A DNA stretch of 42,440 nucleotides, taken from NCBI GenBank assembly GCA_014762645.1, contig JABURP010000018.1, positions 1 to 42,440 of the forward strand. The letters run 5' to 3'. The stretch's first letter is position 1, and the number at the start of each line of letters is the position of its first letter. The position numbers and the translations under genes are program-made. Positions 16,601 through 23,956 of this stretch are shown here, one piece after another. The notes beneath the pieces are model-generated. The model did not search any database and was not told where the DNA came from. It saw only the letters and a program-made list of their open reading frames with translations. The DNA comes from Crocinitomicaceae bacterium (lineage in GTDB: Bacteria; Bacteroidota; Bacteroidia; Flavobacteriales_D; Crocinitomicaceae).

Positions 16601-18052
16601 ATGATTGGTTTTTTTATTGTGGTACTCCTGATTCAGGTGTTGGGTATTACGTTTTTGAAAACCACTGGTAATCTTGAGGAACTTCCATTTGAAGGTCTCG
16701 TTTTAGTTCCAGTATTGATTCTGGGGATAATCCTGGATGAAGTATTCATTTTACGGTATTTAAAGAAGGCGGAGAAAGGGGAGAAAAAGTTTAGGGATAA
16801 CTTTAAGTATATGGTGTCTATACTGGAAATATCCTATCCAAGTATAGTTTTGTTTTTCGGTGCCGGTTTTTTAATAAACTCAGATACACCTATCTCCACG
16901 TTCATGTTTTTTAGTTCGCCCCCTTTTCTGGTCTATTTCATTGTCATTGCACTTACCGCGTTTTATCTGGAATTTAAAATTTCATTGATCACAGGAATTG
17001 TTGGTGTGATTCAATATGCGATTATTTCTTTATTACTGATGGATGTTAATAGTCTTGAAAGTACAGTGAGTTTATCAAAGCTCCCATTTATTCTGGCAGC
17101 TGGTGTTATTACTGGCCTGGTGGGAAAACGCTTGCGCGATTCTGTTGTTTCATCTCTTGAAGCAAAGAATACACTCATCAACGAGTTGGATAGAAAAGTA
17201 GCAGAACGAACGGCAAAAATTGAAGATCAGAAAGAAGAATTAGCCAAACAGAATAATCTTCTGCAAGAACGCAATCAGGAGATAACGGACAGTATAGTTT
17301 ATGCACAACGAATTCAAAATGCAATATTACCTCCCGATCAATTTATTAAAGAACACCTTCCTCAATCATTTGTGCTTTATAAGCCAAAGGATATTGTAGC
17401 TGGAGATTTTTATTGGTTGGAAGAAAAGGAAGGTGTGATATTGTTTGCGGCAGCAGACTGCACAGGACACGGAGTTCCTGGAGCAATGGTAAGTGTGATT
17501 TGTAACAACGGTTTAAACCGAAGCGTGCGTGAGTATGGCCTGTCAGATCCTGGTAAGATTTTAGATAAAACCAGAGAGATCGTTATTCAGGAATTCGCGA
17601 AAAGTAAGGACGAAGTGAAAGACGGTATGGATATAGCACTTTGCGCCCTCCAGCCTATTACTTCAACGCCTTCTGATTCTCCTTCTCATTCTTTAAAATA
17701 CGCCGGGGCTCACAATCCTTTGTGGATCATTAGAAATGGCTCGGATGAAATTGAAGAGATCAAAGCGGATAAACAGCCAATAGGTAAATTTGATCACTCT
17801 GACCCATATAACACGCACGAAGTAAAGCTGAATAAAGGTGATACTGTTTATGTGTTTTCAGATGGTTATGCTGATCAGTTTGGTGGAGAAAAAGGCAAAA
17901 AATACAAGGCTGCCAACTTTAAGAAGTTGCTGCTTTCCGTTTGTGACAAACCTGTGCCCGAACAGTCTAGGATAATTGACAGAGCATTTGAAGATTGGAA
18001 AGGAAATCTAGAGCAATTGGATGACGTCTGCGTAATCGGGGTGAGAATTTGA
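16601..18052 (+). CDS. Membrane-bound SpoIIE/PP2C-type serine phosphatase
   Basis: A 483-aa signalling phosphatase. Residues 1-180 contain about six hydrophobic helices. A coiled-coil linker (about 190-232) leads into a SpoIIE/PP2C domain (235-483). Metal-binding motifs are GDFYW near 268, AAADCTGHGVPGAMVS near 285-300, FSDGYADQFGG near 420-430 and LDDVC near 473. It would remove phosphate from a phosphoserine or phosphothreonine partner protein. The nearby SiaC-like protein is a candidate. The catalytic domain is nearly identical to that at 21532. The ATG sits in the loop of an 8-bp hairpin (16589-16612), which may affect initiation. There is no in-frame ATG for about 65 codons after it. Confidence 0.88.
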   Translation: MIGFFIVVLLIQVLGITFLKTTGNLEELPFEGLVLVPVLILGIILDEVFILRYLKKAEKGEKKFRDNFKYMVSILEISYPSIVLFFGAGFLINSDTPISTFMFFSSPPFLVYFIVIALTAFYLEFKISLITGIVGVIQYAIISLLLMDVNSLESTVSLSKLPFILAAGVITGLVGKRLRDSVVSSLEAKNTLINELDRKVAERTAKIEDQKEELAKQNNLLQERNQEITDSIVYAQRIQNAILPPDQFIKEHLPQSFVLYKPKDIVAGDFYWLEEKEGVILFAAADCTGHGVPGAMVSVICNNGLNRSVREYGLSDPGKILDKTREIVIQEFAKSKDEVKDGMDIALCALQPITSTPSDSPSHSLKYAGAHNPLWIIRNGSDEIEEIKADKQPIGKFDHSDPYNTHEVKLNKGDTVYVFSDGYADQFGGEKGKKYKAANFKKLLLSVCDKPVPEQSRIIDRAFEDWKGNLEQLDDVCVIGVRI

Positions 18053-18385
18053 TCGTAGATCAAAGAACGAACCCCAGATCTAACTGACCCCGCCTTTGCG
18101 GGGTCTGCGTTATAGGAGTCCGCGTGTGATACCCTGAAGATGGTCGAAGAATAATCGGTCTGAGAGTGTAATTTACCGACAAACCAAATATTCTTTCACA
18201 GAGATTCACAAAGTATCATAGAGTTGCACAGAGAGGGATTTTATCATACCTGGCAGTGCTTATTGTTTGTGATTCTAGATCCATTTGGTTAGGAGGTGAC
18301 CTTGAAAAGCTAAGCTGCCGGAACGATAATATTAATCACGAACCGGCAGCCGTTATGCTAAACTAGCAGAAAAAAACACAGATCT
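18053..18385. other. 333-nt intergenic region with two hairpins
   Basis: No gene seen. The first 34 nt match 30 of 34 positions after the stop of the second phosphatase gene. An 8-bp GC-rich hairpin follows at 18086-18105, GACCCCGC with GCGGGGTC and loop CTTT, without a T run. A second perfect 8-bp pair, GCTGCCGG (18314-18321) with CCGGCAGC (18343-18350), has a 21-nt loop. The first hairpin probably ends the phosphatase transcript. The second lies downstream of the SiaC-like gene on the minus strand. Confidence 0.6.
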
Positions 18386-18772
18386 TTAAGAAGCTAATTT
18401 TACTTTTTCGCGTAATTCTAAAACATCACCTAATATGACACGAAAATCTTCGCCCATTTCCTTCATCTGATCATCTCCTACGCGATATTTCCAAATAAAT
18501 CTCACAGTTTTGGATTCAGCCAATTTTTTTATCTCTTTCATAGAATGCAGTAAAACCAAACTACAGGCCGTGCTTAATTTTTCAAATTCCAATGTAATTT
18601 TAAGTTCCATTCGTTGTGTGGTACAGAAAATCTTTATCCAATCCTTAAAAGGCTTAAAGAATTTTTCTCCGTCGTCAAGGCAAAATGTGCCTTTCATTTT
18701 AATCGTTCCGTTTATTAAGCTACCATTGATGTAGGGCGTATTCATGCTAGCGTTCGTTGTAAATTCATTCAT
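18386..18772 (-). CDS. SiaC-like (DUF1987) regulatory phosphoprotein
   Basis: A 128-aa cytosolic protein matching the DUF1987/SiaC pattern: an N-terminal NTPYINGSLINGTIKMKG, then FFKPFKDWIKIF, LEFEKLSTACSLVLL, and a C-terminal IWKYRVGDDQMKEMGEDF. In Pseudomonas, SiaC is phosphorylated at Thr68 by SiaB and dephosphorylated by the PP2C phosphatase SiaA, and the unphosphorylated form activates a diguanylate cyclase. With the ATG at 18772, the Thr of LSTACS is also residue 68. A longer TTG start at 18817 is possible but less likely. Two SpoIIE/PP2C phosphatases flank the gene. No SiaB kinase or cyclase is in the window. Family assignment is good; partners are inferred. Confidence 0.82.
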   Translation of the reverse strand: MNEFTTNASMNTPYINGSLINGTIKMKGTFCLDDGEKFFKPFKDWIKIFCTTQRMELKITLEFEKLSTACSLVLLHSMKEIKKLAESKTVRFIWKYRVGDDQMKEMGEDFRVILGDVLELREKVKLAS

Positions 18773-18919
18773 AGTTCTTGCATTTGTCAGTGTCTGTCCT
18801 TTATAATGTACAAACAATTATGTATGCATAACAATGAGACTCGTTAAGTGGTAAAGAATCTTCGGTGAATGACTGTAAGAAATGGATAACTCCACAATTA
18901 CCATAAATGCAAATTGCAT

Positions 18920-20506
18920 TTAGATTTTTTTCTTCTTCATTTTTTTGAATTCAGAAGGCGCAATTCTGGCTTTAGACGAGAGTTTATGATAGACATCAGG
19001 AAAAGCCTTTCGAGCATTGGGAATTTTATCCCGCAGGATGTCGTAGTAACTGTGATCAAACATTCGTCTGAAATCTTCTTCGGAAAGCATGGTTTTGGCA
19101 TACATGGCTTGATATCCATCATTTTCAATCACAAACTTTTCACATTTTTTTAATGCTTCGATTCCATCAAAATCTGGTGTAGTCCCTATTCCGTATGCAC
19201 CAATGTCTACAAACATTTCTTCAACAGTTCCATCTTCTTTTTTATGTGCATGAAGCATTCCAAGACCATTTGGTTGGTCATAAACAGCCATTGGGCATAG
19301 CCATAAAGGGTAAAGATTGAAATTGTCATGAAAGTGATCCAAAGATGCCTTTAATTTGCTCATAGGTACGAGCATATCCTGCGTTACAGCAAATTTTTCC
19401 CGTAATTCTCTGGTGGTTTGTGTTTCAAAATACTTCATCAATGATAACTGGGGTGGCATTGCCCAACCAAAGAAAAAGCGGTGCAAAGGATGGTTTCCAA
19501 AAGGAATAACATGGTCCATCATCCAAAATAAAGAACGTGTGTGTCGGTGATAATACTGGCGCAAAGGAATGTATTCGATTTTTTCCTTTCCCTCATTCAA
19601 AATATGCTCAATGTGCTTATAAAACCAGGTTTTGTACCACCTGCGTATCGCATTTTTAGGACCGTCGTTTCCTTTTTTATCGACCTGATCTCCCAGAAGC
19701 AGGACAGATTTCTCATGTGAGTAGACAATAGCCTCAACAAAATCATGAGGATTTTCTTTATTGCTTTCCTCGTCAAATCGCTGAAGGAGTTCTTCTTGTG
19801 ATGTGATTGGAATGTACTTTAATCGAACATATTTTTTAGCTGGAACCATTTTGAGTTCAACTGCAGTTAAAAAACCAAATGTTCCGTATGACCAGGGAAT
19901 CATGGAAAACAACTCCGGATTTTCTTCTTTGCTACAGGTCTTGACATCTCCATCAGGAGTGATAATCTCAAAGGATTCACATATAAATTGAAACAAGCCA
20001 TATTTATGACTAGACGTTTCAATTCCAAATCCATTGACCAATCCGCCAACGGTTAAGTCATCTAATTCAGGCAGTACCGCAATGGTCCAACCTCTTGGAT
20101 TTAAAGCTGCCGTTATTTGTCCCATGGTAACCTGAGGTTCTACACGAACAGTTTCTTTTTCCTCATTGATTTCCAGAATATCCCTCATATTCAGGAAAAT
20201 TTTTCTGTTGGTTTTTTTGTAAGAGGGGATAACTTCACTCATTGCAAACCACCCTGATCTTCCTGTGGTGAGCTTTTCGGGGCAACCGTCCTTTTTCCAG
20301 GCTTCAAGTTGTTTCCGGACATTTTCAACTCTTTTACCGTGCTTTTTGGGAGCGGTATTTAACCAAAATGAAATTTTTCGAGAGATTTTTAGATATGCTT
20401 CGTACCAAAATGAAATCGGAATAAGTACTAGGGTGGCGAACGTTCCCCGATACTTTGTAAGGAGTGTTTCTATCAATCCTGGTTTAGTCTTTCCGGTATC
20501 TGACAT
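18920..20506 (-). CDS. FAD-binding oxidoreductase, delta24-sterol reductase (DHCR24)-like
   Basis: A 528-aa flavoprotein with one N-terminal membrane segment (about residues 22-38), as in animal DHCR24. The FAD-binding PCMH-type domain spans about 80-230 and contains LPELDDLTVGGLVNG (145-159) and SSHKYGLFQ. The C-terminal half carries YIPLRQYYHRHTRSLFW (312-328), DMLVPM and YPLWLCP. As far as I recall the human enzyme, these segments are nearly identical, so the match covers the whole length. DHCR24 reduces the side-chain C24 double bond of sterols with NADPH. The bacterial substrate is unknown and may be another isoprenoid. The start is ATG 20506 with GGAG just upstream; a TTG at 20524 is the longer option. 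It lies 35 nt after the universal stress gene in the same direction. Confidence 0.88.
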   Translation of the reverse strand: MSDTGKTKPGLIETLLTKYRGTFATLVLIPISFWYEAYLKISRKISFWLNTAPKKHGKRVENVRKQLEAWKKDGCPEKLTTGRSGWFAMSEVIPSYKKTNRKIFLNMRDILEINEEKETVRVEPQVTMGQITAALNPRGWTIAVLPELDDLTVGGLVNGFGIETSSHKYGLFQFICESFEIITPDGDVKTCSKEENPELFSMIPWSYGTFGFLTAVELKMVPAKKYVRLKYIPITSQEELLQRFDEESNKENPHDFVEAIVYSHEKSVLLLGDQVDKKGNDGPKNAIRRWYKTWFYKHIEHILNEGKEKIEYIPLRQYYHRHTRSLFWMMDHVIPFGNHPLHRFFFGWAMPPQLSLMKYFETQTTRELREKFAVTQDMLVPMSKLKASLDHFHDNFNLYPLWLCPMAVYDQPNGLGMLHAHKKEDGTVEEMFVDIGAYGIGTTPDFDGIEALKKCEKFVIENDGYQAMYAKTMLSEEDFRRMFDHSYYDILRDKIPNARKAFPDVYHKLSSKARIAPSEFKKMKKKKI

Positions 20507-20541
20507 ATCTCCAATATTAGTCAAACAGAATAAAAAAATCT

Positions 20542-21369
20542 TTAGTAATCATGTAAGATCAGCAAAGGCATTTTTGCTAAGCGTGACATTTCTTTGGTAA
20601 GACTTTGAGAAGTCAATCTCTTGAAAAAGTTGTGCTTTCTTGCCAGTAAAACGAGCAAACTGCTACCATTGGATTCAACGAAGTTCTTGATACCATTTAA
20701 TACATCTTCATTCTCCATTTGATGAAATTCGTGCTCTACTTTGCTGAAAATTTTGTGTAATTGTGTTCCGGCATTTTCTTCATCACTGGTTAGTTTATGT
20801 TCCGGTTTACGAATATTAATCACCATAATTGGTACTTCGTGTAGCTGTGCAATTCGAATAATAGGTTCAAGGTGATCAGGTTTCTTAATGGTATTTAAGT
20901 CACTGGCAAATATCAATCCACCTTCATTAACTTTAAATTCTCTTTCAGCAGGAATGGCTAATACCGGACAATTAATCTTGTCAATCATTTCGTAGGTTTT
21001 TGCCCTGAGCATTCCCATTTCAAAATCATATTTTTCTTTATTTCCAATGACAACGTAATTAGCCCCGATATCTTCTACCAGTTCATTAATGGCAGAAGTG
21101 AGATGGCCATAGATCGATCGTTTATTAATCTTAAGAATTTTATCCGGGAAGACTTTTCGCAAAAAAGTCTCATCTGCCGCCAGATTTTTTTCATTCTCAT
21201 CACTTTCCAGTTTTTCGACAGATAATACACCATCATTTCCGGTAGGTGAGTCGATAAGGGTATTCATTATGGTGTATTCCGTGTTTTCTGAACCAAATAA
21301 TTGAATGGCATAAAGCATTGCGTTACGGGCACTTTCAGAAAAGTTTGTTGTCAGGATTACCTTTATCAT
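20542..21369 (-). CDS. Universal stress protein, tandem UspA domains
   Basis: A 275-aa cytosolic protein made of two UspA-like folds. The first (residues 1-140) starts MIKVILTTNFSESARNAMLYA and ends NCPVLAIP, with ANYVVIGNKEK near 105. The second (about 148-275) starts GGLIFASDL and ends MPLLILHD. Bacteroidetes commonly have this two-domain form. The canonical ATP-binding G-2x-G-9x-G-S/T pattern is not clear in either half, so nucleotide binding is uncertain. Probably the first gene of an operon with the DHCR24-like oxidoreductase (35-nt gap to its ATG). Confidence 0.85.
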   Translation of the reverse strand: MIKVILTTNFSESARNAMLYAIQLFGSENTEYTIMNTLIDSPTGNDGVLSVEKLESDENEKNLAADETFLRKVFPDKILKINKRSIYGHLTSAINELVEDIGANYVVIGNKEKYDFEMGMLRAKTYEMIDKINCPVLAIPAEREFKVNEGGLIFASDLNTIKKPDHLEPIIRIAQLHEVPIMVINIRKPEHKLTSDEENAGTQLHKIFSKVEHEFHQMENEDVLNGIKNFVESNGSSLLVLLARKHNFFKRLTSQSLTKEMSRLAKMPLLILHDY

Positions 21370-21531
21370 AAATTCAGTTTTGACCTAAATTAATAATTAT
21401 ATCCAAGTGAAATTGATTTTTTATGCGTCACGTGAATATTTAACTCAAGAAGAATGTAATTTGAATTTCTACAAACTTTATTTGGTGACTAAAGAGATAA
21501 ATTTGAGAAGAAATTCGATTATATTTATTCC

Positions 21532-23679
21532 ATGCGATTAGGCCTGCTAACCTTAGTCATTTGTTATAGTATATCTCTATATTCTCAGAAAACATTCTCT
21601 TCTGCGGTAGATAGTTTAGAGGCAACCTTAAAAGAAGATATTTCTACGACGGAACGCATAATGAATCTCAATGAACTTGCTATCATGTTATTGAGGGTGG
21701 ATACTGTTAAAGCAAAGTCTTATGCTGTGCAGGCGTTGGAGTTAGCAAGAAAAGAAGAGGATAAGTCGGGGGAAGTTATGGCACTTAACTGGTTTGCCAG
21801 AAATTATACGGAGCGTGGCCAATTAGACACTGCATTGATTATTCTCGATAAAATTATTGCATTGGAACCAGAGATAGACGACAAAGTCTCCATTGGACAG
21901 GCATATATATCTAAAGGAAATATCTATGATATCAATGGTCAATATTCTGACGCATTGGAAGCTTACTTTAAAGCAGAAGAGATATTTGAAAAAGGAGGAT
22001 ATGTTCAGGGTGTTGGAATGGCCAATATGGGAATAGGTAATATTTACCAATTGACGGAGCGTTTTAAGGAATCTATAGGATATTATCGCAAATCTGCCAA
22101 CGTATTAAAGAAAACAGACAGTCCCTATGCTTCCTGGTCGGTAAATAATATGGCTACTGCTATGGAGAATCTCGAAATGTTTGATTCAGCGGCTTTTTAT
22201 TACAAACAATCTTTAAAGATGAAAGAAGACTATGGCGATTTTTATGGGGCTTCCTTCACGTATTCAAGTTTGGGAGATTTATACATCAAACAGGGGGATA
22301 TAGAAAAAGGAGAAGAAAATCTACAGAAAGCGCTTGAAATTAAACAAATGGCTGAGGGGATGAGTAAGGAATCAATTGGCCGATCCTATTTACGTCTTGG
22401 TCAGGCGCAAATGCTTAGAGGTAAATTCAGAGAAGCTTCGGTTAATTTCAGAAAATCGCTTGAAAATGCAGAAGAAAGCGGTGCTGTAGAAACAATTATG
22501 CAGGCAAAAAGGGCGCTATCAAAATCACTGTTTGAATTAGGAGATTATAAAAGCGCATACCAATATGTTGATGCTTATACTGACTTAAAAGATTCCATCA
22601 CTAAAAAGATGAATACAGATAAGTTGACAGAGATGCAAACCAAGTATGAAACTGCTGAAAAAGATGCCCAACTAAAAATTGTAAAGAACCAAAATGAATT
22701 AAACAAAGTCAAAGCTGAAAAGGCAGAAGCAGATACCCGAAGGGCTAATGAATTATTATTTGGGGCAGTGGGGATGGTAGCTCTTCTACTCGTAGCAATA
22801 ATATTTGCCTTGAGAAGTATGCATCTCAGAAGGAAAAATAATATCCTTCTTAAACAGAAGAATGAAGAAATAACCCGGCAAAAAACTATTGTAGAAGAAA
22901 AATCAAAAGAGATTGTCGATTCTATAACCTATGCCAAACGAATTCAAACAGCAATTTTACCTCCCGATAAAGAATTTAAAAAACAACTGCCGCAATCTTT
23001 TGTACTGTATAAACCTAAAGATATTGTAGCTGGTGATTTTTATTGGATGGAATCCTTCATAAAAGACACCAATAAAGTTGTACTCTTTGCCGCAGCAGAC
23101 TGCACCGGTCATGGCGTGCCGGGTGCTATGGTCTCAGTGATATGTAATAATGGCTTGAATCGATCCGTACGCGAGTATGGAATCACAAATCCTGGAAAAA
23201 TACTTGACAAAACCAGGCAGCTCGTGTTACAGGAATTTGAAAAATCTGAAGAAGAAGTAATGGATGGAATGGATATCGCACTTTGTGCGCTTCATTCTAA
23301 TACTTCTACTTCCTCTGTTTTGAAGTATGCTGGTGCGAATAACCCGTTGTGGATCATAAGAAAAGGAAGGACGGAAGTAGAAGAGGTAAAAGCAAATAAG
23401 CAGCCTATAGGGAAGTTTGGGTCTCCACAACCTTATGATACACATGAAACTGAGGTTTCCAATGGAGATACTATATACATATTTTCAGATGGTTATGCCG
23501 ACCAGTTTGGTGGAGAAAAGGGTAAAAAGATGAAAACCGCTAATTTTAAACAGTTGCTCTTGTCGATAAAAGACGAACCATTTGAAAATCATAAAAAGTT
23601 ATTGGATAAAGCTTTTGAAGAATGGAAGGGGGGGTACGAGCAATTGGATGACGTCTGTGTAATCGGAGTGAGAATTTGA
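21532..23679 (+). CDS. TPR-containing SpoIIE/PP2C-type phosphatase
   Basis: A 715-aa signalling protein. The signal peptide (residues 1-19) is followed by about eight tetratricopeptide repeats (30-360), which would sit in the periplasm. A membrane helix (about 404-424) and a coiled coil lead to a cytoplasmic SpoIIE/PP2C domain (455-715). The metal motifs are complete: GDFYW near 500, AAADCTGHGVPGAM, FSDGYADQFGG near 651 and LDDVC near 705. The design suggests that the TPRs sense something in the envelope and control phosphatase activity. The catalytic domain and the 34 nt after the stop are shared with the phosphatase at 16601, so the two are recent paralogues with different sensors. TAAATTTG at 21498-21505 may be the -7 element. 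Confidence 0.9.
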   Translation: MRLGLLTLVICYSISLYSQKTFSSAVDSLEATLKEDISTTERIMNLNELAIMLLRVDTVKAKSYAVQALELARKEEDKSGEVMALNWFARNYTERGQLDTALIILDKIIALEPEIDDKVSIGQAYISKGNIYDINGQYSDALEAYFKAEEIFEKGGYVQGVGMANMGIGNIYQLTERFKESIGYYRKSANVLKKTDSPYASWSVNNMATAMENLEMFDSAAFYYKQSLKMKEDYGDFYGASFTYSSLGDLYIKQGDIEKGEENLQKALEIKQMAEGMSKESIGRSYLRLGQAQMLRGKFREASVNFRKSLENAEESGAVETIMQAKRALSKSLFELGDYKSAYQYVDAYTDLKDSITKKMNTDKLTEMQTKYETAEKDAQLKIVKNQNELNKVKAEKAEADTRRANELLFGAVGMVALLLVAIIFALRSMHLRRKNNILLKQKNEEITRQKTIVEEKSKEIVDSITYAKRIQTAILPPDKEFKKQLPQSFVLYKPKDIVAGDFYWMESFIKDTNKVVLFAAADCTGHGVPGAMVSVICNNGLNRSVREYGITNPGKILDKTRQLVLQEFEKSEEEVMDGMDIALCALHSNTSTSSVLKYAGANNPLWIIRKGRTEVEEVKANKQPIGKFGSPQPYDTHETEVSNGDTIYIFSDGYADQFGGEKGKKMKTANFKQLLLSIKDEPFENHKKLLDKAFEEWKGGYEQLDDVCVIGVRI

Positions 23680-23730
23680 TCGTAGATCAAAGATCGACCC
23701 ACAGATTTAACTGGTTTTACCGTCGTTAAA

Positions 23731-23760
23731 AAAAAGCCAATCACTGACGTGATGGCTTTT
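23731..23760. terminator. Bidirectional terminator between phosphatase and tRNA genes
   Basis: AAAAGCCAATCAC and GTGATGGCTTTT pair with one bulged A around a TGAC loop, with an A run before and a T run after. It serves the plus-strand phosphatase and the minus-strand tRNA. Confidence 0.8.
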
Positions 23761-23766
23761 CGGTTG

Positions 23767-23841
23767 TGAGTCATACTGGATTCGAACCAGTGACCTCTGC
23801 CCTGTCAAGGCAGCGCTCTGAACCAACTGAGCTAATGACTC
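23767..23841 (-). tRNA. tRNA-Val(GAC)
   Basis: A 75-nt cloverleaf on the minus strand. The acceptor stem is GAGTCAT with ATGACTC (7 bp, perfect). The D arm is GCTC..GAGC, the anticodon stem CTGCC with GGCAG around loop TTGACAG (anticodon GAC, valine codon GUC), the variable loop AGGTC, and the T arm ACTGG TTCGAAT CCAGT. The discriminator base is A. CCA is not encoded. Confidence 0.93.
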
Positions 23842-23854
23842 AAAATTGAGGCTA

Positions 23855-23862
23855 CAAATTTA
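23855..23862 (-). promoter_or_regulatory. -7 promoter element of the tRNA-Val gene
   Basis: TAAATTTG on the minus strand, an exact TAnnTTTG, ends 13 nt before the tRNA. A TTG lies 14 nt further upstream, slightly closer than usual. Confidence 0.5.
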
Positions 23863-23956
23863 TCAGAATTTTGTTTCAATGAGTAAAAGAAAGTACAATC
23901 AATAATTGTTCACGTGATCCAGGTCCAAACGTACATGAGTATTCACACCGCTACAT

